DNA of 64,000 bases, from contig CALLWB010000090.1 in assembly GCA_938016265.1 (NCBI GenBank), positions 37,049 to 101,048 on the forward strand, written 5' to 3'. The DNA is from an uncultured Saprospiraceae bacterium. GTDB lineage: Bacteria > Bacteroidota > Bacteroidia > Chitinophagales > Saprospiraceae. Position numbers and translations under genes: made by a program. A model generated the notes under the pieces. The model was not told the DNA's origin. It made no database searches and worked only from the letters and a program-made list of their open reading frames with translations. Numbering within the stretch: the first letter of the stretch is position 1; each line of letters begins with the position of its first letter. Of the stretch, positions 18,902 through 28,607 are shown piece after piece.

Positions 18902-19978
18902 CTAATCCTCCCAATATTCTTTACCTTTTTGATCGATGTACCCCCATTTCTCTCCACGTTTGACTTTTGCCAAACCATTTTGGAAGGAGTACGCACTAGA
19001 ATAAATACATGGCACTACAATTCTTCCTCTTTTATTCATAAATCCCCAATACCCACCTAGTTTAACCATAGACAACCCTTCAGAAAAAGAGAGCGCATCG
19101 TCATATTTTCCACTGATAACGTTAGTTCCATTTTTATCAATGAATATGATTTTCTTTTTACTTCTTACTTTTGCCAGTTTTTCTGAAAATGGCAACGCGT
19201 CATAATATTGACACCTAATTGTCCAACTTCCCTCATCATCGATGAATCCGTATTTTTCATTTATTTCGACAAGAGCCAGACCGTTTTCAAAGTTGTGTGC
19301 TTCATTGTAGGCAAAGGGAATAACGACTTCGTTGTTTTTATTAATGTATCCCCATTTTCCACTTTCTTTTACCATTGCCAGTCCTTCTGAAAATTTTCTG
19401 GCGTTTTCATATTCGGGGATTACAATTCGCTGTTCTTTGGCGTTTATAAATCCCCATTTGTTTTCAATTTTTACGGCAGCCACTTCTTCTGAAAATGGAT
19501 AAACCATTTCATATTCTAATTCAATCACTTCTTTGCCTTCCAGGTCTATAAACCCCCATTTTCCTTCGAGCTTCACTGGTATTAGCATTCTAGAATCAAA
19601 GGTACTTTTATCCAATTGAATGTTGCTATATTTTGGGTCGACTAGAATTTCTCCAATTGAGTTAATCACGCCCCATTTTTCATTTATTTTCACTCCTGCA
19701 ATTCCCTTTACAAAGTGGGTCATGCGATCATATTTTGTAGGCAGAATTTCCTTCCCTTCTGAACTAATAAAGCCCCATTTTCCTCTATACTTGACTGCAA
19801 CCATACTATCGGTAAACAACTCTACCCGCTGAAATTTCCAGGGAATAGTAATCTCACTTTTTTCATTACAGAACCCCCATTTATCCCCATTTCTATGAGG
19901 TATAAAGTCTGATTGTGCAATAGTAATATTAGGTACAATAAGAAAAAATAAATAAGATAGGGTAGAATATAAATTCAT
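18902..19978 (-). CDS. Exported WG-repeat protein
   Basis: About 358 residues from the ATG at 19978; an ATG at 20014 would add 12 residues before the signal peptide and is less likely. A signal peptide (ending ITIAQS) is followed by about ten copies of a 35-residue repeat with cores KWGFISSEGKEILP, KWGVINSIGEILV, KWGFINAKEQRIVIP, KWGYINKNNEVVIP, KYGFIDDEGSW and KWGYIDQKGKEYWED. The eighth copy has lost the WG pair (KIIFIDKNG). WG repeats form beta-rich arrays thought to mediate interactions; no enzymatic role is known. It lies 108 bases upstream of the metalloprotease gene on the same strand without an obvious terminator, so read-through is possible. Confidence 0.85.
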   Translation of the reverse strand: MNLYSTLSYLFFLIVPNITIAQSDFIPHRNGDKWGFCNEKSEITIPWKFQRVELFTDSMVAVKYRGKWGFISSEGKEILPTKYDRMTHFVKGIAGVKINEKWGVINSIGEILVDPKYSNIQLDKSTFDSRMLIPVKLEGKWGFIDLEGKEVIELEYEMVYPFSEEVAAVKIENKWGFINAKEQRIVIPEYENARKFSEGLAMVKESGKWGYINKNNEVVIPFAYNEAHNFENGLALVEINEKYGFIDDEGSWTIRCQYYDALPFSEKLAKVRSKKKIIFIDKNGTNVISGKYDDALSFSEGLSMVKLGGYWGFMNKRGRIVVPCIYSSAYSFQNGLAKVKRGEKWGYIDQKGKEYWED

Positions 19979-20020
19979 GATAAATGAACTAAAATATATA
20001 GCTTTGTCAATCAAAACGAG

Positions 20021-20038
20021 TTAACCATTCATGGTTAA
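20021..20038. promoter_or_regulatory. Perfect dyad TTAACCAT-TC-ATGGTTAA, candidate operator
   Basis: An 8-bp inverted repeat with a 2-base spacer lies 43 bases before the WG-protein start and 100 bases before the acyl-CoA ligase start, inside the 159-base divergent region. Size and symmetry suit a dimeric regulator. No regulator gene is adjacent. Confidence 0.4.
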
Positions 20039-20137
20039 AACGTATGTTACTTCAATTCGCTGCGTACGATCAAAAAATATTAGATATATTTAAATATTGT
20101 ACATCTCAAGCGTTGGCTAAATTAAGGATATTAATTA

Positions 20138-21637
20138 ATGAAAAAAAATATTACGCTAGAACTAATCGAAAGAGCAAGAAACTTTAACACTCGAACCGCC
20201 ATTATTGATGGGAATGGCTCTTATTCCTTTCAACAGTTATTAAAAGACTCTTCTAAGGCAGCAAGTTTACTACTCAATGGAAAAAGTGATCTTGAGGAAG
20301 CCAGAATCGCTTTTCTGGTTCCTTCCTCCTATGAATATGTTGTTTGGCAATGGGGAATCTGGCAAGCTGGAGGCATCGCTGTTCCACTTTGTGTGTCTCA
20401 CCCTAGTAAAGAATTAGAATATGTTATAAACGATACCGACTGCAAACAACTCATCTCGCACGTCAGTTTTTCTGAAAAAATCAACCCGCTTAGAGCAATC
20501 AATCACCTTAATATTGTTGATGTAAACAGTTTTAAGGGAATTCAGCCTGTGGCTCTTCCAGCCATAAACTTTGACAGAAGAGCAATGATCATTTATACCA
20601 GTGGCACGACAGGTAAACCTAAAGGGGTAGTGACTACACACCAAAACATTCATGCTCAAATAACCTCATTAATTGATGCTTGGGAATGGACAAAGGACGA
20701 CTATATTCTAAATTGCCTTCCATTGCATCATGTACATGGCGTTATCAATGTTTTAAGTTGTTCGTTGTGGGCCGGAGCGAAGTGCCATATGATTCCAAAA
20801 TTTAAAAGCGCTCTTGTTTGGTCATTGTTTTCAGAGGCCCACCCTACTCTATTTATGGCGGTGCCAACTATTTATCATAAATTAATTCAATATTTTGATC
20901 AAGCAGATTCCCAAACTCAGGAAAAACTCAAAACAGCCAGCAAAAAATTGAGATTGATGGTGTCAGGATCCGCTGCTCTTCCTGTATCTGTCCTCAAAAA
21001 ATGGAAGACTATTAGTAGCCATACTTTATTAGAACGCTATGGAATGACAGAGATTGGTATGGCCTTGTCCAACAGTTATTCAAACGAAAGAATTCCTGGC
21101 CATGTTGGGAAACCGCTGCCGGGTGTATCTGTAAAAATAGTAAATGATGAAGGACAGAATGCGGCTAGTGAAGAATCTGGAGAACTTAGAATCAAAGGGT
21201 CTGGTGTTTTTTTGGAATATTGGCGAAAACCTGAAGCGACAAAACAAGCATTTATAGATGGCTGGTTTTGCACGGGAGATATTGTCACTATAAATGAAAA
21301 CGGCATATTCAAAATAGTTGGCCGAAATTCTGTTGACATCATAAAAACAGGCGGATTTAAAGTTTCTGCTCTTGAGATCGAAGAAGAATTGCGAAGTCAT
21401 AAGAAGATAAATGAATGTGCTGTAGTTGGTATTCCAGATGAAGAATGGGGGCAGCGAGTTGCATTGGCAGCTTGCCTTTTACCAGGAGAACAATTGGCAG
21501 TCGCCGATCTTAAATCATGGGCAAAGGACAGACTAGCCCCTTACAAAATCCCAAGCACCGTAAAAATTTTGGAAAAACTTCCACGCAATGCAATGGGTAA
21601 GGTAATGAAACCAAAAATAGTAGCACTTTTTAAGTAA
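20138..21637 (+). CDS. Malonyl-CoA synthetase-like acyl-CoA ligase (ACSF3/MatB type)
   Basis: 499 residues, the full length of an AMP-forming acyl-CoA synthetase. Visible motifs are IIYTSGTTGKPKGVV (P-loop), CLPLHHVHGVINVL, LMVSGSAALPVSVLKKW, LLERYGMTEIGMALS, GWFCTGDI, GRNSVDIIKTGGFKVSALEI and LPRNAMGKVMKP (catalytic Lys). The HHVHG, GSAALP, ERYGMTEIGMALS and SVDIIKTGG phrases closely follow the malonyl/methylmalonyl-CoA synthetase subfamily (human ACSF3, bacterial MatB). The expected reaction is malonate + ATP + CoA to malonyl-CoA + AMP + PPi. No malonate transporter or decarboxylase is next to it, so free malonate or methylmalonate may come from elsewhere. Substrate choice is inferred from subfamily likeness. 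Confidence 0.85.
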   Translation: MKKNITLELIERARNFNTRTAIIDGNGSYSFQQLLKDSSKAASLLLNGKSDLEEARIAFLVPSSYEYVVWQWGIWQAGGIAVPLCVSHPSKELEYVINDTDCKQLISHVSFSEKINPLRAINHLNIVDVNSFKGIQPVALPAINFDRRAMIIYTSGTTGKPKGVVTTHQNIHAQITSLIDAWEWTKDDYILNCLPLHHVHGVINVLSCSLWAGAKCHMIPKFKSALVWSLFSEAHPTLFMAVPTIYHKLIQYFDQADSQTQEKLKTASKKLRLMVSGSAALPVSVLKKWKTISSHTLLERYGMTEIGMALSNSYSNERIPGHVGKPLPGVSVKIVNDEGQNAASEESGELRIKGSGVFLEYWRKPEATKQAFIDGWFCTGDIVTINENGIFKIVGRNSVDIIKTGGFKVSALEIEEELRSHKKINECAVVGIPDEEWGQRVALAACLLPGEQLAVADLKSWAKDRLAPYKIPSTVKILEKLPRNAMGKVMKPKIVALFK

Positions 21638-22094
21638 AAAAATACCCAAATATATTTACCCCTGTTCATTTAGTTTTAGCCTAATGGAAGCGAATGACAA
21701 AAATCTAACGTTTAGTATAGGGAAGGCACTATATGGAAAAGTTATTTAAGCTAAAAAATGAACTACCCAAACTGGCATAGTGTGTTGTAAATCAATTTTT
21801 TAAACTAAAGGGTTGAATAAATGCCTACAATATATTTATAAACGACAAAGAAGATTGTATAAAATCTGTACTTTTGCCGTAATACAGGAGTTAAATTTGC
21901 TTAACAACCAGACAATGCTACTTTTTATTTTTGAGGCATAAAAAGTAAGGATCATTTTGCACATTTATCGCTCATATGAAAAACTAACAATTTCTAATGT
22001 TCGGACTTTCTTTCTTTTGAAAGGGGGGCAATGAATTTCTCTGGTGTCTTTTATACGATTCATTGATGACCGAAATACCAAATCTACTATTAGC
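21638..22094. other. Long leader region before the SprB adhesin gene
   Basis: 457 bases. It holds two exact TAnnTTTG boxes (21869-21876 TACTTTTG and 21892-21899 TAAATTTG) about 200 bases upstream of the adhesin start. It also holds a 12-codon frame from ATG 22031 that follows a G-rich AAGGGGGGCA. No confident RNA element was found. Confidence 0.45.
21869..21899 (+). promoter_or_regulatory. Pair of -7-like boxes upstream of the SprB adhesin
   Basis: TACTTTTG (21869-21876) and TAAATTTG (21892-21899) both match TAnnTTTG, but neither has a -33 TTTG at the usual 19-21-base spacing. Use of either would give a 5' leader of about 190-210 bases. Confidence 0.35.
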
Positions 22095-25000
22095 ATGTAT
22101 AACCTGTCTGCAATTCTAAAATTGAAAATAATTTTCTTTTTTCTGGTAGGAAGCTACGCTTCTAATGCGCAACTGTTTGTTACAGACGCGACTGTCCCAC
22201 CATTTAATCCTGTCAATCTGGTAGAAAATGTATTTCTAGGCTCCGGTGTGGATGTGATCAACATCAATTATACTGGAGCGCCGATGGCAATGGGATATTT
22301 TGATGGCAACTCCAGCAATATTAATTTGAATCGTGGAATTCTGATGACCTCGGGAGATGCAAACAATGCCGTTGGCCCAAACAATAATGCAGGCCTGGGC
22401 ACACAAAATTCTGGAGTAAGTGATCCTGATTTAGTTGCAATAACGGGCAATACAATAGACGATGCATCTATAATTACCATAGACTTTATCCCTTATTCAG
22501 ACACCCTTCGATTTAGATATGTGTTTGCCTCAGAAGAATACGACGAGTTTGTTTGTTCTGGAGTAAACGATGCCTTTGGCTTTTTTATAAGTGGACCAGG
22601 AATCAATGGACCATTTGCTAACAATTCTGCAAATATTGCCTTGATTCCAGGAACAACCACTCCAGTTACAATAGACAATGTCAACAATGGAGGTGGAGGC
22701 TGTATGCCAACAAATGTGGGCTATTACATCAACAACGACAATGGAATAACCGTACAATACGATGCCTTTACAACAGTACTAACTGCAACAGCGGTGGTGA
22801 TGCCTTGCAACCAATACAAAATTAAACTAGCCATCGGAGACGCAGGAGATGATATATATGACTCTGGAGTTTTCCTCCAAGCCAATAGTTTTGGTACAAA
22901 TGCCTTGAATGTTTCGGTACTCTCTGCAAGCCCTGATACTACAGTAGTCGAAGGCTGCCTAAGTGGAAGTATCGTTTTTGAATTGGACGAACCAACCACC
23001 TTCAATTATCCAATAACCTATAATGTGTGGGGCACAGCTGTAAATGGCGTCGACTATGAGCTTTTGCCAGGAACACTTATCATTCCTGCAGGAGAAGATT
23101 CCACAGCGCTGGTATTTAATCCGTTTGAAGATGGAATACCCGAGAGTTTAGAAACCATTGTAGTCGAAATAAATACCAATGCCTGCAAACAGGATACCAT
23201 TTACATGTATATTCGGGATAATGAATTGGTCGCACCAATTGTAGATAATGTAAGTATCTGTCCAGGAGATCCGATCACTCTTGATGCAACACTCCCAACC
23301 ATTTTGCCAACTAGCACTACTTTTACCAACAATACACCGCAACCTATACCGGACAACGACATTCAAAACCCCATCACCTCCGACATCAACCTTACCGGAG
23401 TAATACCTACAGTGATTACCGCAAATACTATTCTTTCTGTTTGTATTGACATCACTCATCCCTGGGATAGCGATCTGGATATTTATCTAATTTCACCAGA
23501 TGGCCAGGTACTTGAATTGGCAACCGACCTTGGTCCGGCAGCTGGAAATTTTACAAACACCTGTTTTACGCTTGATGCTACGGATTTCATTAAAGATATT
23601 ACCGCAGCTGGTGCTCCATTTACAGGCAATTTCCAACCAGAAGGTCCATGGTCGGATATCTTTGGTGGTGCGAGTAATGGGGCATGGACACTTCAGGTCA
23701 GTGATGATGCAAATGGATTTACAGGGACGCTAAATAGCTGGTCAATCACTGTTCCTCCTACTTATTCCGTCACCTATTCCTGGAGTCCTACTAATGATTT
23801 GACTTGCACAGATTGTCCGGTTACGATAGCGTCTCCGTCTGTAGAAACTACGTACTGGGTGACTGCAACAGATAGCTATGGTTGTTTCACGGAAGACTCT
23901 GTGCTGGTTTCGATGTTGGCAGATTTACCTGCGCCTGCGGTAACATGTACCGTATCTGGCACCTCTATTACTTTTAGCTGGATGCCAATATTGGGCGGAA
24001 CGGGCTATGAAGTAAATGTAGACAACGGAGGATGGATACCTGCGAATGGCACCTTGATGCACACGGTAGCCGGAGCAATCGGACAAACAATTAGTATAGA
24101 AGTACGTGGATTAAGTGCTACTTGCAATGCGCTATCTGGAACAACATCATGTATGATACCGAACTGTAGTTTCAGTTCCGTCATCAACAGCACAGCAGAC
24201 ATTAATTGCAATGGGGGCAGTGATGGTAGTATTTCGATAACTGCTACCAGTGGTACAGCCCCCTATCAATATTCATTAAATTCAGGAACTCCACAAGCCA
24301 ATGGTACGTTCTCCAATTTGACGGCAGGAATGTATACCATTGACATGACGGACGATTTGGGTTGTAGTACTTCTCAAACCATTACTCTTTTAGAACCTTT
24401 GGCACTTGGTATTTCTGTAACTGGCGCCGATATTTCGTGTTTTGGTGCCAATGATGGTTCTGCCACGATGGCGGTAACTGGAGGAGTTTTGCCTTATAAT
24501 ATTAACTGGGACAACTCTGCAACCACGTTTTCAATTAGTGGACTTTCTCCAAATACCTATACGGTTACAGTTACGGACAATAACGGATGTGCGATTGTAG
24601 ATAATGTTATTATTAATGAACCACTTTCGTTGAATGTACTACTAGCCACTACAGACATTAGTTGTGCAGGAGCAAATGACGGTAGTCTTGTTGCTACTGT
24701 CAGTGGAGGAACAGCCAATTACGATTATTTATGGAGTACGAATGCGACTACCTCTTCTATCTCCGGACTGAATTCCGGTACTTATTTCTTATCGGTTACT
24801 GATGCCAATTCATGTTTGAGAACGGCTTCTGCTGTGGTAACTGAACCGTTACCGATTTTATTAAGCAGTACTTCTATTTCTGCTAGCTGTAATGGTGGCT
24901 CAGATGGGGCTGCAACAATTTCTGCTAGTGATGGAATTGGAATGTATACCTATACTTGGGATGCCGCCACTGGAAATCAAGCAACCGCTACGGCCAACAA

Positions 25001-28000
25001 TTTACCATTCGGCAATTATACGGTAACGGTATCTGATGCCAATGGATGTCAGGCTACGGCCACTGTTGGTGTTGGGGAATTGTCTTCCGTCGTATTTTCA
25101 CTATCTGCGACTGATGTCAATTGTTTTGGGGATACTGACGGAACAGCAACTGCGATGGTTACTGCAGGTACTGCACCACTTACTTATGTCTGGAGCACTA
25201 CTCCACCGCAAAATATGCCTACTGCCACAGGGTTAGCTGCCGGAAACTATGTAATTACAATAACTGATGCTGGTGGCTGTAATGTGATTGACAATATTAC
25301 TATAAATGGGCCAACTCAAATAATTAGCACCAGCCAAAGCACAGACATCACCTGTAATGGAGCAAACGACGGTTCTGCATCAATTAGTGCTAGCGGTGGA
25401 ACACCAGGATATACTTATTTATGGAATGATGCCCTTTTGCAGACTACTTCCACCATATCCGGTCTTAGTCAGGGAACATTCATAGTAACAATAACAGATA
25501 CCAATAATTGCACTTCTACTAATTCCGTCACTATTTCAGAGCCGTCCTTTTTAACCAATACAATTAGTGGAACGGATGTCTCTTGTAATGGAGGAAGTGA
25601 TGGTGGAGCTGCTATAGTTGCTTCAGGAGGTACGCCAAATTACACCTATCTATGGAGCAACTTAGCAACAACAGCTAGTATTTCAAATTTAACTAGCGGA
25701 ACCTATACCGTTACTGTTTTTGATAATAATGGGTGTGCTTCTACGAATACTATTACTATAAATCAACCAACGCCGATTTCAATTACGTCAACAATACCAA
25801 ATCCGGTGTCTTGTTTTGGAGGAAGTAATGGTTCTATTGTAATCACCGCTTCTGGTGGTACTGCACCGCTTACTTATAGCGCTGACAATGGTGGGACTTT
25901 TCAATTGGGTAACACCTTTTCAGGTTTACCTGCAGGCACTTATACTATTGTAGTGCAGGACGCAAATTCTTGTCAAACGTCTAGTTCAACAACAATTTCA
26001 GAGCCTACTGCTTTAAGTGTTACTAGTATCACTTCCACTCCAGAAAGTTGCTTTGGGAATGATGGGACAGCAACAGTCGCAGTTACTGGAGGAACAGGTG
26101 CACTTGGAGCGTACACCTATCTTTGGACGCCTTCGGGACAATCAACTTCTACCGCTATTGGACTAGCTACTGCAAACTATACGGTTCTTGTAACTGATTT
26201 AAATGGATGTACTATAACTTCCACTGTAAATGTGGGTGGCCCTTCACCCATCCTATTAACCACCTCAGGCAATCCTGCTTCTTGTAGTGGGAGCAATGAT
26301 GGAAGTGCGACCGTTACTGCCACCGGAGGAACAGGAGGCTTCACTTATCAGTGGGATGCTGCAGCTGGAAATCAAATAACAAGTACGGCAACGAATCTTG
26401 CAGCGGGAACCTATCAAGTCACCGTATCTGATATGAGCGGTTGTACGGAAACAGCTTCTGTAAATCTCAACCAACCCGATGCACTGCTAGTTTCAGCAAC
26501 TAGTTCTGCGGTGACCTGTTTTGGAGAGCAGACTGGATCTGCAACCGCCTCAAGTTCAGGTGGAACTCCGCCCTATACTTATCTATGGGATGCTGCTGCA
26601 AATAGTCAGAATACCGTACTTGCAACTGGTTTAGGAGCCGGCACTTATACGGTATCTGTTTTTGATAATAATGGATGTTCAAGTACTACCTCCATTGTCG
26701 TAAATCAGCCAGGTAGTCCTGTTGGGGTTTTTAGTATAACGAATACCTCCGTTAATTGTAATGGAGGGAGTGATGGTACAGCCACAGTGATTGCCCAAGG
26801 AGGCACAATGCCTTATACCTATTTATGGAATGATACAAACAACCAAACGTTGTCCACTGCCATTGGTTTGGTGGCTGGAAACTATGTTATTACTATAACT
26901 GACGCAAATGGATGTCAGCAAACAGGTACCACTACGCTAACTGAACCTACACCTTTAGCTATCCAATTGAGCCAACAAAGTGCTAGTTGTAATGGAGGAA
27001 TAGATGGAACTGCTACTGCATCGGCAAGTGGCGGAACAGGTTCTATAGTTTATACCTGGAGCAACAATCAGACGGGCCCTATTGCTAATGGACTTACTGG
27101 GGGCGCTACGTATTCTGTTACTGCAACAGATGCAAATAATTGTAGTATTTCTGGTTCAATTTTAATTGATAATCCTGCTCCAATAATTTTGGCTTCACTC
27201 GTAACAAATGCGGAATGTTTTGGAGGAGATGATGGTTCTATAGAAATAACTCCTAATGGTGGAACAATGCCATATTCCTATGTTTGGAGCTCAAACACTG
27301 GAAATCAAACCAATGCAATAGCGACACAACTGTCCTCCGGAGTTTATGCCGTTACTGTAACAGATGTAAATGGTTGTTCTGCACAAACAGCAGTACAATT
27401 GACACACCCTATTGAATTTTCCTGGGATTTCTCTTCAGAAGAGGTGACCTGTTTTGGAGATTCTACAGGAACAGCAAGTATTCAAGTGAATGGAGGAAGC
27501 CCCGGATATACTTATTTGTGGAGTGATAAAAATCAGCAAACTACTTCTACTGCTACTGGATTGATCGCTGGGAATTATCAAATTACTGTGACGGATGCTG
27601 TGGGTTGTACATTTACTGATGGAACAATTGTAGAGCAGCCAGCTTTGCCGTTGTCGGTGAATTTTGCACCGTTTTCTGTTAGCTGTAATGGAGGCCGGGA
27701 TGGATCTATTGATGTGTTTGGCATTGGAGGAACTCCTCCTTATTCCTATAGTGTGGATGGCAATTATTACAATAGTGCAAACAATATTAATGCTTTAATG
27801 GCTGGTACTTATACGCTATATACAAAGGATTCGAGAGCTTGTATTTTTGAAACTACTGTTACGGTCCCAGAGCCACCATTATTCACAGTTGACGCTGGAA
27901 ATGACACTTTAATTGAATTTGGAGAATCTGTTCAATTTCAAGCGATTGTCAATAACAATCCGCTAAACAATGACTATTTATGGACAACGCAATCTCCAGC

Positions 28001-28427
28001 AGGCTCTCTTTCTTGTACCGATTGCATAGATCCATTATCTACTCCAGAATATGATATCACTTATTTCTTGCAAGCGACAAATGCTGCAGGATGTATCGCC
28101 CAAGATGAAATTACGGTGCGCGTAGAGGAAGTCCGAAGAGTATTCTTAGCGACTGCATTTACTCCTAATGATGATACCAACAATGATTTCTTTTATGTCC
28201 AGGGTGGGTATGGAACGGAACGAGTTGTTTCACTGAGGGTTTATGATCGTTGGGGGGAGTTGGTATTTGAAAACCGGAATACGCCATTGAATGATGCAGC
28301 TTCTGGTTGGAATGGGACGTTTAAGGGAAAGGATATGAATAGCGGAGTGTTTGCCTGGACGGCGGAGATACTGTTTTATGATGAGGAGGTTATCCTGTAT
28401 CATGGAGATGTTACGTTGCTTAGGTAG
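22095..28427 (+). CDS. Giant SprB-repeat adhesin with choice-of-anchor L domain and gliding-type (T9SS type B) tail
   Basis: About 2,110 residues from the ATG at 22095; a GTG at 22044 would add 17 residues ahead of the signal peptide. Order: signal peptide (ending SNAQLF); choice-of-anchor L-type domain about 25-270 (GILMTSGDANNAVGPNN, FRYVFASEEYDEF, GFFISGPG); Calx-beta-like domain about 272-370; P-domain-like module about 408-553 (DITHPWDSDLDIYLISPDG); an SCxDC-type module (LTCTDCPV); a fibronectin-like stretch; 16 SprB repeats about 698-1925 (cores such as SCNGGSDG, CFGANDG and TVTVTDNNGC); another SCTDC module; and the gliding-motility-associated C-terminal domain about 2015-2110 (ATAFTPNDDTNNDFFYVQGG, VYDRWGELVFENR, GTFKGKDMNSGVF). 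It should be exported by T9SS to the surface. By analogy with SprB it may be an adhesin used in gliding or attachment. Confidence 0.9.
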   Translation: MYNLSAILKLKIIFFFLVGSYASNAQLFVTDATVPPFNPVNLVENVFLGSGVDVININYTGAPMAMGYFDGNSSNINLNRGILMTSGDANNAVGPNNNAGLGTQNSGVSDPDLVAITGNTIDDASIITIDFIPYSDTLRFRYVFASEEYDEFVCSGVNDAFGFFISGPGINGPFANNSANIALIPGTTTPVTIDNVNNGGGGCMPTNVGYYINNDNGITVQYDAFTTVLTATAVVMPCNQYKIKLAIGDAGDDIYDSGVFLQANSFGTNALNVSVLSASPDTTVVEGCLSGSIVFELDEPTTFNYPITYNVWGTAVNGVDYELLPGTLIIPAGEDSTALVFNPFEDGIPESLETIVVEINTNACKQDTIYMYIRDNELVAPIVDNVSICPGDPITLDATLPTILPTSTTFTNNTPQPIPDNDIQNPITSDINLTGVIPTVITANTILSVCIDITHPWDSDLDIYLISPDGQVLELATDLGPAAGNFTNTCFTLDATDFIKDITAAGAPFTGNFQPEGPWSDIFGGASNGAWTLQVSDDANGFTGTLNSWSITVPPTYSVTYSWSPTNDLTCTDCPVTIASPSVETTYWVTATDSYGCFTEDSVLVSMLADLPAPAVTCTVSGTSITFSWMPILGGTGYEVNVDNGGWIPANGTLMHTVAGAIGQTISIEVRGLSATCNALSGTTSCMIPNCSFSSVINSTADINCNGGSDGSISITATSGTAPYQYSLNSGTPQANGTFSNLTAGMYTIDMTDDLGCSTSQTITLLEPLALGISVTGADISCFGANDGSATMAVTGGVLPYNINWDNSATTFSISGLSPNTYTVTVTDNNGCAIVDNVIINEPLSLNVLLATTDISCAGANDGSLVATVSGGTANYDYLWSTNATTSSISGLNSGTYFLSVTDANSCLRTASAVVTEPLPILLSSTSISASCNGGSDGAATISASDGIGMYTYTWDAATGNQATATANNLPFGNYTVTVSDANGCQATATVGVGELSSVVFSLSATDVNCFGDTDGTATAMVTAGTAPLTYVWSTTPPQNMPTATGLAAGNYVITITDAGGCNVIDNITINGPTQIISTSQSTDITCNGANDGSASISASGGTPGYTYLWNDALLQTTSTISGLSQGTFIVTITDTNNCTSTNSVTISEPSFLTNTISGTDVSCNGGSDGGAAIVASGGTPNYTYLWSNLATTASISNLTSGTYTVTVFDNNGCASTNTITINQPTPISITSTIPNPVSCFGGSNGSIVITASGGTAPLTYSADNGGTFQLGNTFSGLPAGTYTIVVQDANSCQTSSSTTISEPTALSVTSITSTPESCFGNDGTATVAVTGGTGALGAYTYLWTPSGQSTSTAIGLATANYTVLVTDLNGCTITSTVNVGGPSPILLTTSGNPASCSGSNDGSATVTATGGTGGFTYQWDAAAGNQITSTATNLAAGTYQVTVSDMSGCTETASVNLNQPDALLVSATSSAVTCFGEQTGSATASSSGGTPPYTYLWDAAANSQNTVLATGLGAGTYTVSVFDNNGCSSTTSIVVNQPGSPVGVFSITNTSVNCNGGSDGTATVIAQGGTMPYTYLWNDTNNQTLSTAIGLVAGNYVITITDANGCQQTGTTTLTEPTPLAIQLSQQSASCNGGIDGTATASASGGTGSIVYTWSNNQTGPIANGLTGGATYSVTATDANNCSISGSILIDNPAPIILASLVTNAECFGGDDGSIEITPNGGTMPYSYVWSSNTGNQTNAIATQLSSGVYAVTVTDVNGCSAQTAVQLTHPIEFSWDFSSEEVTCFGDSTGTASIQVNGGSPGYTYLWSDKNQQTTSTATGLIAGNYQITVTDAVGCTFTDGTIVEQPALPLSVNFAPFSVSCNGGRDGSIDVFGIGGTPPYSYSVDGNYYNSANNINALMAGTYTLYTKDSRACIFETTVTVPEPPLFTVDAGNDTLIEFGESVQFQAIVNNNPLNNDYLWTTQSPAGSLSCTDCIDPLSTPEYDITYFLQATNAAGCIAQDEITVRVEEVRRVFLATAFTPNDDTNNDFFYVQGGYGTERVVSLRVYDRWGELVFENRNTPLNDAASGWNGTFKGKDMNSGVFAWTAEILFYDEEVILYHGDVTLLR

Positions 28428-28607
28428 CATTTGTGAAGGCATAAAAAATTTTAAAACGCCAAAGCACAAAGACGCAAAGTATTCTATCGCAAAGGAGGCT
28501 CATCGAGTGCCTTGAAAGTATAGGAATGCAAAGAAATTTACTAAGCATTTTTGGGGTTTTAAATTTGAATTGAAACGGCCTTCTACTTGCTACTTTCTAC
28601 TATCTAT

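Noticed and set aside
28455..28495. CAAAG-rich intergenic stretch (CACAAAGACGCAAAG)
   Set aside because: Short direct repeats of this kind are common between genes in this phylum; no gene, stem or array structure was seen.
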